A stretch of DNA of 64,000 bases from Natrinema hispanicum. Lineage in GTDB: Archaea; Halobacteriota; Halobacteria; Halobacteriales; Natrialbaceae. Shown piece after piece: positions 51,218-59,640 of this stretch (the first letter of the stretch is position 1; each line of letters opens with the position of its first letter). Where the stretch lies: positions 62,001-126,000 of the forward strand of contig NZ_FOIC01000009.1 in NCBI RefSeq assembly GCF_900111485.1. The letters run 5' to 3'. The notes beneath the pieces are model-generated. The model ran no database searches. It had not been told where the DNA came from and saw nothing but the letters and a program-made list of their open reading frames with translations. A program made the position numbers and the translations under genes.

Positions 51218-51607
51218 GACCAGGTTGCTGGTCGGCGACCGACTATCGATCCGTGCCGACACGTTCGGTTGCGCGCGCCTCGTTGGACGGTTGGCTTCCG
51301 CGTCTTCGGTTCCTCTGTGGCTTCCGAGTCCATGTCTCGCCCTTATCGCGCAGACGTGTAAAGATAGCAGAACCTCGCGGCAATGGCGGTCCGATCGCCC
51401 ACGGCGCGATGCTCGAGCGGCCGTCGAGCCGAGCGCTGTTTCGATGCAGCGCGACAGCAAGGGAGCACTCTATATCGCTCGTGAGCGTTTCGTGAGCGTT
51501 GGTACTACTACTAGCAACGCTCATACGCACGGCACCCGGCACTTGGTCTACGACGGTACGTGCGACGGACCTCCGTCCGAACCGCTGCCGAGTGACGTCG
51601 ACCACCC
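51218..51607. other. Divergent intergenic region with a putative operator
   Basis: Between the exchanger and the gene at 51608. A minus-strand TATA-like tatctttac (about 51357-51366) faces the exchanger. Facing right, tctatatcg lies at about 51469-51477. Just downstream of it are repeated gtgagcgtt half-sites and a palindrome (separate entry). No tRNA and no further convincing gene. Confidence 0.5.
51481..51523 (+). promoter_or_regulatory. Putative operator: three gagcgtt half-sites
   Basis: Two direct copies of gtgagcgtt (51481-51489 and 51492-51500, period 11) are followed by its exact inverse. tgagcgttg (51493-51501) and caacgctca (51515-51523) form a 9-bp perfect palindrome around a 13-base spacer. 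The array overlaps the predicted start of transcription about 26 bases below the tctatatcg element, a usual place for a repressor. Confidence 0.5.
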
Positions 51608-52036
51608 ATGTCCGAATCAACGCCGCAGTCACCGAGCCACGACGCCGAATCGGTCTACAAAGAGTACATCCTGGACGTCCGTCTTCTCGAGGTCACGCCG
51701 CCGGACGCCGAGACACCGCAGTACCGGTTCGAGGCCCCCCAGCACACGCCGATGACGTTCGACGATCCGGAGACAGCGACGCTGTACGCCGACGTCTACT
51801 TCGACACGAATGGCTTTCAGGAGGCGGGAACCGGCGACCGGGGCGTTCCACCGGAGGTCATTCAGGCGGGCCGAGATACGCTTGCGGCATATTTCCTCAC
51901 GATGCCCGGCACGGACGTAAACTGGGTGGCGTCGTTTTACGGGAAGACGCCGCCGAAGATCGAACGGTACATTGCGTCCGTCCGCCAGCGCGCCCAGGAG
52001 ATTCGGGCGAACGCGGCCGAACAGGGACTCGAGTAG
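51608..52036 (+). CDS. Conserved haloarchaeal protein (DUF5820-like), 142 aa
   Basis: A 142-residue soluble protein (ESTPQSPSHDAESVYKEYILDVRLL). It has strand-rich regions (TPQYRFEAPQHTPMTFDDPETATLYADVYFD) and a C-terminal helical part (PPKIERYIASVRQRAQEIRANA). It resembles a haloarchaeal domain of unknown function (DUF5820, from memory). A palindromic operator-like site lies about 85-125 bases upstream, so it may be regulated. Confidence 0.68.
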   Translation: MSESTPQSPSHDAESVYKEYILDVRLLEVTPPDAETPQYRFEAPQHTPMTFDDPETATLYADVYFDTNGFQEAGTGDRGVPPEVIQAGRDTLAAYFLTMPGTDVNWVASFYGKTPPKIERYIASVRQRAQEIRANAAEQGLE

Positions 52037-52058
52037 CTGATAGCCGATCCCCTCGCTG

Positions 52059-52140
52059 AGACGGACTCCTGTCAGTCAGTGCCGGTGGGCCCGCAATCCA
52101 CACTGTGGTCCCACTGGGAAATCGGGACAGCAGACCGTCT
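52059..52140 (-). repeat. Palindromic interspersed element, copy B
   Basis: An 82-base element; its reverse complement begins agacggtctgctgt and ends ggagtccgtct, matching copy A at both arms and in the cactgactgayag segment. Middle portions differ. It lies 23 bases after the stop of the 51608 gene, i.e. in the same post-gene position as copy A. Confidence 0.8.
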
Positions 52141-52296
52141 GAGAAGGGTAATCGAGACGTTCTTTTCGACCGAATCACACCGTGGGCAATCGAGACGTTG
52201 CTGGCGTCAAGTCGACGATGACTGGATCGGCAGTCGAACGGAGAGCTACATAGAATTGCGTACGCTTCGTTTAGGAATTGATGAATAAATATTAGA

Positions 52297-52305
52297 AATA
52301 TAAAA
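52297..52305 (+). promoter_or_regulatory. TATA element for phoX
   Basis: aatataaaa within the AT-rich tract 52281-52313 lies about 33-41 bases before the phoX ATG, placing the transcript start near 52328 and giving a leader of about 10 bases. Phosphate-responsive control is expected for PhoX but no known Pho box is recognised. Confidence 0.5.
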
Positions 52306-52337
52306 CTCCTATAATACGCTGGCCCGTTACGGAACTG

Positions 52338-54509
52338 ATGGTTGACTTAACTCGACGCAACCTGATGGAAGCCTCAGTCGCCGCAGCGCTCGGTGCGAGC
52401 GTCACTGGCGTCGCGAGCGCTGCCCCTGACGACCCCGATACGCCGCTGGCACCGCACGTCGACGGAGAGTTAAAGCGGTTCTCCTCGACCGCACTCGGCG
52501 CGGAAGTCACCGGGCCGTTCGTGTTCGAGAACGGGGCGCTGCTCTACAGCCTCCAGCACCCGAGCCGCGACAATCCCGCACCGTACGACGAAGCCGGCAT
52601 CGGCTACTTCAGCGGCTTCCAGTTCGAGTTCGACGGCAGCAACGACGACTTCGACGAGCTGTCGACGCCCCAGACGAACGCGGAACAACAGACGGTCCGC
52701 GGCGCTGACGGCGAGTTCACGTTCCTTGCACAGGCCCACGAGGCGGTCAACGGGGGCACCGAAGAACTCGGCGTCGTCCAGACGCCCGACGGCGAGAATA
52801 TCACGACCGACGCGTTTGCCGGCACGCAGTACGGCGACGCCGCGTACAACCCCGACTGTAACCAGTTCGTCCCCACGACCGACGACGGCACCGAGGGCTA
52901 TCTCTTTACGAACTGGGAGAACAGCCCTGGCAACGTCTCCCGAATTCCGATCAGCCGAACCGAGGACGGCGAGTGGGAGGCCGACCTCGAGAACGCCATC
53001 AACATCGCGAACACCGAGCCGATGCGCGACCTTGGCGGGACGCGCATCAACTGTTACGGTGACCTGAGCCCGTGGAATACGATGATCTCCTCCGAGGAGA
53101 ACTACGCACACCCGCGGGTTTCGCTGGCCGCAACGGTCGGCGACATCTTCGAGGCAGGAACGGGCAAGGGACGCCGCGGCGCTCACGAGTTCTGGAACCG
53201 GCCGAACCCGTCGGCTATTCAGAGCGCCGTCGATGACTACTACGGCGACGACGCCTGGGGCATCCAGGGCTACTGGGCGATGACCGGCGTCGAGTTCCTC
53301 GCGTACTACCTCGGCGCGGACCCCGTCGATCAAGATGCTGACGAAAACACGACCCAGCCGATCGGCGATGTCTACCCCAACCCGTACCGCTACGGCTATC
53401 ACGTCGACATCCGCGAGCCGGCAGCCGACACGCCACAGCCGGTCAAATACTACGTGATGGGACGGGCCGCCTGGGAGTCCCCAGATATCCAGTCCGACCG
53501 GAAGACGGTTTATGGCTGTTCGGACGGCGACAGCAAGGGGATCTACAAGTTCGTCGCCGACGAGCCGATCGACAGCTACGATGACCCGATGGACATCGCC
53601 GGCACCCTCTACGCTCCGAAGGTGACCAACGCGGAAGCCGCCCGCGAACTTCCGCCGGCGGAAGTCGACCTCGAGCTCGAGTGGCTCGAGCTGGGCCACG
53701 CCACGAACCGCGAGGTCGAGGCGTGGATCGCTGTGTACGACGATATTACCCAGACTGACTATCTCGAGACCCACGCTGAAACCGACTGGGAAGAAGACCT
53801 CGAGGCTGCGCTCGAGGAGGCCGATCGCGAGGTCGTCGACAACGGAAATCAGGACTACATCACCGACGAGGAAATCGCGCTGTGGGCCGAGCAGTGGGCA
53901 GACGAGGGTCCCGACGGCGTCTCGCCGGATCTCCGGCGCGTACCGTTCCTCGAGACCCGTGCGGCCGCCAAGGAGATCGGCGCGACCATCGAGTTCAACA
54001 AAGCCGAAGGCGTCGACAGCGTCGACGGTGCCGAGCCGGGCGACTACGTCTACTTCGCCATCTCCGAACTCAACGACGACCTGTCCAACGAGGAGGGCTA
54101 CGAGGACGTCGGCGACGTCCAGCTCGAGCGGGTCGACGGCGGTGTCGTCTACCGGGCGGCACTCGAGGCGGATTTCAACGTCTCGACGCTCGAGCCGGCT
54201 ATCGTCGGCCCGGACGCGAGCGATCCGGCGGCCGTCGCGGACGACGCGCTCATCAACGTCGACAACGTGCTCGTGATGGACGACGGCCGCGTGCTCTGCT
54301 GTGAGGACGCCGACCAGTTCGGCCGCTCCTACAGCAACGATTGTCTCTACGTGTACGAACCGCCGGAAAACGACTTCCCCGGGCGTCCGACCGAGCATCC
54401 GGGGCGCGGCCGCGGCGGAACCGGTGACGAAGACGACGCCCCGGGTCGTCCCGCCGAACATCCAGGACGTGGCCGCGGACGAAACGGTGACGACGAAGCT
54501 GACAACTGA
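52338..54509 (+). CDS. PhoX-family (DUF839) secreted phosphatase
   Basis: A 723-residue exported protein with a Tat signal (TRRNLMEASVAAALGASVTGVASA, cleaved around residue 28). The mature part matches the PhoX/DUF839 beta-propeller family of Ca/Fe alkaline phosphatases: CNQFVPTTDDGTEGYLFTNWEN, then GDLSPWNTMISSEENYAHP and GCSDGDSKGIYKFVADEP, with DNVLVMDDGRVLCCEDAD late. Two near-identical PGRPxEHPGRGRG units end the protein, separated by an acidic TGDEDDA stretch. The activity is presumed from the family; metal ligands were not traced. A poly-T tract follows at about 54600. Confidence 0.85.
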   Translation: MVDLTRRNLMEASVAAALGASVTGVASAAPDDPDTPLAPHVDGELKRFSSTALGAEVTGPFVFENGALLYSLQHPSRDNPAPYDEAGIGYFSGFQFEFDGSNDDFDELSTPQTNAEQQTVRGADGEFTFLAQAHEAVNGGTEELGVVQTPDGENITTDAFAGTQYGDAAYNPDCNQFVPTTDDGTEGYLFTNWENSPGNVSRIPISRTEDGEWEADLENAINIANTEPMRDLGGTRINCYGDLSPWNTMISSEENYAHPRVSLAATVGDIFEAGTGKGRRGAHEFWNRPNPSAIQSAVDDYYGDDAWGIQGYWAMTGVEFLAYYLGADPVDQDADENTTQPIGDVYPNPYRYGYHVDIREPAADTPQPVKYYVMGRAAWESPDIQSDRKTVYGCSDGDSKGIYKFVADEPIDSYDDPMDIAGTLYAPKVTNAEAARELPPAEVDLELEWLELGHATNREVEAWIAVYDDITQTDYLETHAETDWEEDLEAALEEADREVVDNGNQDYITDEEIALWAEQWADEGPDGVSPDLRRVPFLETRAAAKEIGATIEFNKAEGVDSVDGAEPGDYVYFAISELNDDLSNEEGYEDVGDVQLERVDGGVVYRAALEADFNVSTLEPAIVGPDASDPAAVADDALINVDNVLVMDDGRVLCCEDADQFGRSYSNDCLYVYEPPENDFPGRPTEHPGRGRGGTGDEDDAPGRPAEHPGRGRGRNGDDEADN

Positions 54510-54679
54510 CAGAGCGCCGCCTGTCGGGCGAGCACTGTCGGTATCGATTCGATAACGAACTAGCGGGCGGTGACGATTGTGCCACCCCGTCCGTTTCGAT
54601 CTTTTTGTCGTGCCCGTCGAACGCGTACCGTATCAGCTGCGAGTCGGCGCGACAGCAACTCGAGAGAGCGACGACGTGT

Positions 54680-56200
54680 TCACTCGAGCAGCGACTCGCC
54701 GGTCATCTCGGGTGGCTGGTCGAGGTCGATGGCCTCGAGCATCGTCGGCGCGATATCTGCGAGCGTGCCACCCTCGCGGACGGTTCGACCGCCGTCAGTA
54801 CCGTCGGGTGCGAGATAGACCAACGGTACCTCGTTGTACGTGTGTGCCGTGTGGGGATCGGCTTCGGTTCCCATGTCGTCGGCGTTGCCGTGATCGGCGG
54901 TGACGAGGACGTGTGCGCCGGCGTCCTCGAGCCGTTCGACGAGTCGCCCGAACTGTTCGTCGACAGCTTCGACGGCCTCGATCGCGGCCTCGTAGTCGCC
55001 GGTGTGACCGACCATGTCCGGGTTGGCGTAGTTGAGCACGAGGACGTCCGGATCGTCGGCGTCGATAGTGTCGATCGCGGTGTCGGTCACTTCGGGCGCG
55101 CTCATCTCGGGTTGCTGGTCGTAGGTCGGCACGTCGGGACTCTCGACGATCTTCCGGATTTCGCCGTCGAACTCGACCTCGCGGCCGCCATTTAAGAAGT
55201 AGGTCACGTGGGCATACTTCTCGGATTCGGCGATCCGCAGCTGCGTCTTTCCAGCGTCGGCCAGCACTTCACCCAACACCTGTTCGGGCTGGTTCGGCGG
55301 ATACGCCACGGGGAGGTCGAAGGTCTTGTCGTACTGGGTCATCATCACGACCTCGGCGTCCGGTGGACTGGTTGCGAACTCGTCGGCCCAGTCGTCGGGG
55401 CGGATGTCCGCGAGCATCCGCGTGAGCTGTCGTGCCCGGTCGGAGCGGAAGTTGAACCAAACGACAGCGTCCCCGTCCTCGAGTGCCGGCTGATCCGCAA
55501 TGAGCGTCGGCTCAACGAACTCGTCAGTCTCGCCGCGGTCGTACGATTCTTCGACCGCGTCGACGGCCGAGTCGGCGGTCCACTCAGCATCGCGGTTGAC
55601 GATCGCGTCGTAGGCCCGCTTTGTCCGCTCCCAGTTCTGGTCGCGGTCCATTGCGTAGTAGCGGCCCGAGACCGTCGCCACGTCCCCGGTACCGTGCTCG
55701 GCGATCACGTCCTCGAGCGTGTCGAGATAGTCCCGACCGCCGGTTGGCGAAGTGTCTCGCCCGTCGGTGATCGCGTGGGTGACGGCCTCGACGTCGCGGT
55801 CGGCCGCCAGCTCGATCAGCGCGTGGAGGTGTTCCTGATCGGAGTGGACCCCGCCGTCGCTGACGAGCCCGACGAAGTGAACGCGTCCGTCGTTTTCACG
55901 CGCCCGATCGAACGCCTCGTTGATCGCGTCGTTCTCCCGGAAGGAGCCGTCCGCGATGGAGTCGGAAATGCGGGTGTACTCCTGATAGACGACGCGGCCA
56001 GCACCGATGTTCAGGTGGCCGACCTCGCTGTTGCCCATCTGTCCCTCGGGGAGGCCGACGCGTCGACCGGCGACCTCGAGCCGACCGTACGCGCCCGACT
56101 CCGCGAGTCGGTCGAAGACCGGCGTTTCGGCCGCGTCGACCGCGTCCCTGCCGCCGTCACCGAGTCCCCAGCCGTCGAGAACGATCAGCGCAGCTTCCAT
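54680..56200 (-). CDS. gpmI: 2,3-bisphosphoglycerate-independent phosphoglycerate mutase
   Basis: A 506-residue alkaline-phosphatase-superfamily enzyme that interconverts 3- and 2-phosphoglycerate in glycolysis. The first metal Asp is in VLDGWGLGD and the phospho-serine is S58 in GQMGNSEVGH. The late sites YANPDMVGHTGDY and TADHGNADDM complete the metal centre. The full length matches bacterial-type GpmI rather than the ~400-residue archaeal ApgM. It is monocistronic, and converges on phoX. Confidence 0.95.
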   Translation of the reverse strand: MEAALIVLDGWGLGDGGRDAVDAAETPVFDRLAESGAYGRLEVAGRRVGLPEGQMGNSEVGHLNIGAGRVVYQEYTRISDSIADGSFRENDAINEAFDRARENDGRVHFVGLVSDGGVHSDQEHLHALIELAADRDVEAVTHAITDGRDTSPTGGRDYLDTLEDVIAEHGTGDVATVSGRYYAMDRDQNWERTKRAYDAIVNRDAEWTADSAVDAVEESYDRGETDEFVEPTLIADQPALEDGDAVVWFNFRSDRARQLTRMLADIRPDDWADEFATSPPDAEVVMMTQYDKTFDLPVAYPPNQPEQVLGEVLADAGKTQLRIAESEKYAHVTYFLNGGREVEFDGEIRKIVESPDVPTYDQQPEMSAPEVTDTAIDTIDADDPDVLVLNYANPDMVGHTGDYEAAIEAVEAVDEQFGRLVERLEDAGAHVLVTADHGNADDMGTEADPHTAHTYNEVPLVYLAPDGTDGGRTVREGGTLADIAPTMLEAIDLDQPPEMTGESLLE

Positions 56201-56381
56201 ACCAGATCGGAAATCAGCATGTCCTAACTACCTGTCGTTGTCGTCGTCAGCGGCGGCCGGCTGCAGGTACCGCTCGTCCCCAACGTATCAGTACTGAGGG
56301 ACCTCTGTCGTTCGGCTCGAGCAGTCGGACCCAGCCCGATCGTGTCGCGTGGACTCGAGTCGGCCAGTGTCGCGCGGTCGA

Positions 56382-56458
56382 ACGGTCTGCTGTTACTGGG
56401 TCCTATGACATCCCAAGGCAGGTCGCGGGTACGCCAGGACTGACTGACAGCAGACCGT
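56382..56458 (+). repeat. Palindromic interspersed element, copy C
   Basis: A 77-base element bounded by the perfect 12-bp inverted repeat acggtctgctgt / acagcagaccgt, with ggactgactgac near the right end as in copies A and B. It lies between the gpmI start and the 3' end of the small zinc-ribbon gene. Confidence 0.8.
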
Positions 56459-56459
56459 A

Positions 56460-56723
56460 TCAGTCGTTTTGTGGGTGATCGAATGTCGTCCCACAATCGC
56501 CACAGACGGTCGCGTTGCCGGGCGTACTCCGCTGTGCGAAGACAGCCCCGCACTCGTCACAGATCATAAAGAGACGGTGTTCCGGCGGGACGCCGGCCTC
56601 GAAGTCGGCCCGAATCCAGGCGTCGGGATTCCCCGCTTCGTAGATGGTGATCCCGGACCCGTTCTGTCGCCAGTTGATCGCACGCTCGTCGGAGGTAACG
56701 GTCGACGATTCTCGCTCGGACAT
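56460..56723 (-). CDS. Zinc-ribbon protein, ~87 aa
   Basis: A small acidic protein (SERESSTVTSDERAINWRQNGSG) with a C-terminal zinc ribbon: CDEC near residue 55 and CGDC near residue 73, preceded by a WIRADFEAG strand. This is a common haloarchaeal layout of unknown function. An upstream Met at 56756 would add 11 residues. The gene ends 2 bases after palindromic element C, and divergently faces nurA, sharing a ~125-base upstream region. Confidence 0.75.
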   Translation of the reverse strand: MSERESSTVTSDERAINWRQNGSGITIYEAGNPDAWIRADFEAGVPPEHRLFMICDECGAVFAQRSTPGNATVCGDCGTTFDHPQND

Positions 56724-56849
56724 CCAGATATTACCAGCCTCGAGCCGTCCATACATACGCTTTCTGATAGTAATTTACACGGACCTGAGTCAACATCGTC
56801 GTCGTTCACGACCACTGGCTTTTTGCGGGTCGGGCGGGAGCACCTTCTC

Positions 56850-58127
56850 ATGACGCTCGATCCGGTCCACTTCGACGGTATCGCGCAGCTCGCGAGGCGG
56901 ATCGACCCCGGGACCGACGAGCGCGACCGTCGCGCCTTCGCCGAGACCGTCTGGGAGGAGTTCCTCGATCCCTTGCTTGCTGATGGCCGGCGGGTTCTCG
57001 AGCCGGTCGACGAACAGGCGCGGCGGCTGGTCGACTGTGAGGCGGTCGCGTTGCGCGACCGTGAGTTTCCGACCGAACACGGCCTCGACGCGGGGACGAT
57101 CAACCCGACGACGTTCAAAAACGGGCTCGTCATCGACATCGCACAGGCGGCGATGAGTACGACGCCGAGCGATCTCGACCTTCACCGGTCGCGGACGACC
57201 GTGATGACGGTTCACTCGAACGACGAGACGATGACCGTCGACGAGACGTGGGGCAAGTTCGACGAAGGCTACAGCCGGAGCCGCGCGGTCAAGATTCCGC
57301 CGCTGCCCCGGTTTGCCGAAGGTGTCGTCCACGCGCTGGCGCTGTACCTCGCCGAGAGCACTCACGCCCGTGATCACGCGGAAGACGTTTCCGATCTACT
57401 CGTCCTCGATGGCCCGCTGTATCCCCGTGGCCTGCTTCGCTGGGCCGATCAGCACCCCGATCTGGCCGATTTCCTGCTCGACGATCCCCGACCCACGACG
57501 GTCCTTGAGAACTACGTTCGACTGGTCGAGGCGTTCGTCGACCGGGACGTGCCACTCGTCGGCTTCGTGAAAAACCCCGCGACACGCGTGATTACGCGGA
57601 CGTTAAAGAACAATCGAGAGATCGACGTTAGCGTCCCGTGGGCGAACGATTCGGCGCTGTTTACCCGGCTGCTCGAGCGCGGCGAGTACGTCGACGACGT
57701 CGATGGCGAGCGCTGGGAACGTGATACCTCAGCACTCACCTATACGAATTGGTTCCGCTCGCGCGGTGGCGTCGACCGACCGCTGTCGGCCGAGGGTGAT
57801 GCACTCGGGGTCGACCGACGGCTCAAGCGTCAGGCTTACGAGGTCACGTTTTTCGTCGTCTACGATCCGCGCGACGACCTACTGTATCGGATCGAGGCCC
57901 CCTACGCGTTCACGAAGGACCCGGCGACGCGCGAGCGACTGACGATGCAACTGCTACAGGACGTCGCCGTCGCGCATGGGCCGCCGACGATCGTCGAAAA
58001 AGCCGACGAACTCGCTCGGATCAGCAACGCGGAGAAGGCCTCGCTTCGCGAGACGCTCGAGGCACAGTTCGACACCGTCCAGGACCGGACCTACGACGAC
58101 CATCGCTGGGACGAACAGCCGTACTGA
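56850..58127 (+). CDS. nurA: NurA-domain 5'-3' nuclease
   Basis: A 425-residue NurA-family nuclease, which with the HerA ATPase resects DNA ends for recombination. Features: VIDIAQAAMSTTPSDLDLHRSRTTVMTVHSND near residue 90, LDGPLYPRGLLRW (first catalytic Asp region), VGFVKNPATRVITRTL and the C-terminal YAFTKDPATRERL. herA lies 2.3 kb downstream on the same strand with three unrelated genes between them, rather than adjacent as in many archaea. Start at MTLDPVHFDG (56850). Confidence 0.9.
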   Translation: MTLDPVHFDGIAQLARRIDPGTDERDRRAFAETVWEEFLDPLLADGRRVLEPVDEQARRLVDCEAVALRDREFPTEHGLDAGTINPTTFKNGLVIDIAQAAMSTTPSDLDLHRSRTTVMTVHSNDETMTVDETWGKFDEGYSRSRAVKIPPLPRFAEGVVHALALYLAESTHARDHAEDVSDLLVLDGPLYPRGLLRWADQHPDLADFLLDDPRPTTVLENYVRLVEAFVDRDVPLVGFVKNPATRVITRTLKNNREIDVSVPWANDSALFTRLLERGEYVDDVDGERWERDTSALTYTNWFRSRGGVDRPLSAEGDALGVDRRLKRQAYEVTFFVVYDPRDDLLYRIEAPYAFTKDPATRERLTMQLLQDVAVAHGPPTIVEKADELARISNAEKASLRETLEAQFDTVQDRTYDDHRWDEQPY

Positions 58128-58146
58128 CTGGGTCGCGTCGACCCGG

Positions 58147-58482
58147 TCACTCGGCGTCGTTTTTCTCGATCTCGAGATCGACGTCTTCGGGGTCGACCCC
58201 GATACGGGCAAACTGGGTTCGGACGTGTTCTTTCGCACCCTCGAGGGCCTGTTCGCGGGTATCGAACCCACGCGGCATCGGCGACTCGAAGGCGAGATTG
58301 ACCTCGCGGCCGTCGACGAGTTGGGTCGTCCCTCCGCTATCGACCTCGTAGAACTCATCACAAACCCAGACGTACGCGGCGTCTTCGTCCGGTGCGCCGC
58401 GGAACGAGGGGGCTCGTTCACCTCGCTCGTACAGTGTGCCGGTGAGTTCCGTCCCGCCAGCACGACCGCGTACCTGAAGCAT
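58147..58482 (-). CDS. Conserved haloarchaeal protein (DUF7113-like), 111 aa
   Basis: A 111-residue protein (LQVRGRAGGTELTGTLYERGERAPSF) with beta-rich N-terminal half and a helical C-terminal half (REQALEGAKEHVRTQFARIGVDPEDVDLEIEKND). The family is a haloarchaeal one of unknown role. Start at 58482, about 28 bases below a TATA-like gtatttttg (about 58508-58516 on the complementary strand), giving a leaderless message. It converges on nurA. Confidence 0.72.
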   Translation of the reverse strand: MLQVRGRAGGTELTGTLYERGERAPSFRGAPDEDAAYVWVCDEFYEVDSGGTTQLVDGREVNLAFESPMPRGFDTREQALEGAKEHVRTQFARIGVDPEDVDLEIEKNDAE

Positions 58483-58839
58483 GGATGATGATACGCCTCG
58501 CGGACGCAAAAATACAGCGCTCATTCCGTCCAGACGCGCCGTTCGGTCAGTGCGAGACGGTGCGACCAGTCGTACCGACAACCGCCATCTCTCATCTCGG
58601 TTACAGCATGACTCCGCTGACCCGTGTCTACTCGCGCTAACGGATTCGCGCGGAACTACCATCGTGTTGTCTCGCGCAATCGTAAACCGACTATTTCCCT
58701 TCTATCGGAAATTACCAATAGTTGGTGTTTCCGAGGGGCTCAGCATGTTATGCATCGGATACCGGAGTAATGGCGCAATTCACGCACCCAAATTCTTTTG
58801 GAACTGGTCTTATGCCCCTTGCATGGGTTGCTAGGGACA
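58483..58839. other. Intergenic region with a hyphenated palindrome
   Basis: A 357-base gap between two genes reading outward. The left-facing TATA (58508-58516) serves the DUF7113-like gene. The right half holds an imperfect palindrome at 58706-58733: cggaaattaccaa, tag, ttggtgtttccg. It ends about 107 bases before the next start. Closer in, cttatgcccc and aaattctttt are weak promoter candidates. No coding sequence seen. Confidence 0.5.
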
Positions 58840-59469
58840 ATGACTTCGGACGCTCACATCGGCGACGACATCACCCCCGGGCCGCTCGTTAACGTCCCGG
58901 CGGAGTGTTACGAAATCCTTCGTCATCCGCGCCGGCTTCGCGTTCTCGAGATTCTCGGCAGCCGGCAAACACGACTGTCCCTGTCGGACCTGACGACGGC
59001 ACTGATCGACCGGATGGACTCAGATATTCCGACCGGACAGGCACGACACGACGTGCGGATCAGTCTCGTTCACAACCACCTACCACGACTCGAGGACGCC
59101 GGAATCATCGACTGGGCCGACACCGGCATCGCACTCGTCGACGAACCGCCGGTACGTCCCACGGACCTCTCGATCTTTCTCGAGGCCTGTGAGGACGAAA
59201 ACGCCGAAAAACTGCTCGAAACACTCGTCGATCCAGTCCGGATGCGTATTCTCTCCGTGCTCGAAGCGAACGACCGCCCCCTCTCGCTCGAGCAACTCGC
59301 GACGCAGCTCAGCGCATGCACTGGCGGGCCGTTTTGCGACGGCGACCGCGCGGCGATCGCACTGCATCACTCCCATCTTCCCGCGATGGCCGATGTCGGC
59401 GTTATTAGCTACGATCACGACTCGAAGCTGATAACGCGGTACGACGACAGCGTCTCGATCGTCCAGTAG
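58840..59469 (+). CDS. Tandem winged-helix regulator (DUF7344-like)
   Basis: A 209-residue protein with two similar winged-helix halves. The first (VPAECYEILRHPRRLRVLEILGSRQTRLSLSDLTTAL) and the second (LVDPVRMRILSVLEANDRPLSLEQLATQL) each have an R-H/R-x-R-x-L-x(L/I)L motif and a winged ending (HNHLPRLEDAGIIDW; HSHLPAMADVGVISY). They align with each other, so this is an internal duplication. Haloarchaeal DUF7344 proteins are predicted regulators. A hyphenated palindrome lies upstream. Targets are unknown. Confidence 0.8.
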   Translation: MTSDAHIGDDITPGPLVNVPAECYEILRHPRRLRVLEILGSRQTRLSLSDLTTALIDRMDSDIPTGQARHDVRISLVHNHLPRLEDAGIIDWADTGIALVDEPPVRPTDLSIFLEACEDENAEKLLETLVDPVRMRILSVLEANDRPLSLEQLATQLSACTGGPFCDGDRAAIALHHSHLPAMADVGVISYDHDSKLITRYDDSVSIVQ

Positions 59470-59640
59470 TCGCCGACAGCGTCCCAGCTGTTCCCGTTTT
59501 CGCGTCGATTGCGCGGTCGTCTGTCCCATCGGTTGTCGCCTGTGGGTCGCCGTGCCGAAAACGACAAGCGTGTTCGCGGTGAGCGTCGTACGCACGAGAC
59601 AGGAATGACGGTGCCACGCGCAGACGCCGGCCGTGATGGC

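Larger units (their letters stand above)
52037..52337. other. Intergenic region before phoX
   Basis: This 301-base gap contains palindromic element B (52059-52140), a short non-coding stretch, and then a very AT-rich block (52271-52316) that serves as the phoX promoter. I see no gene in it. Confidence 0.6.
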
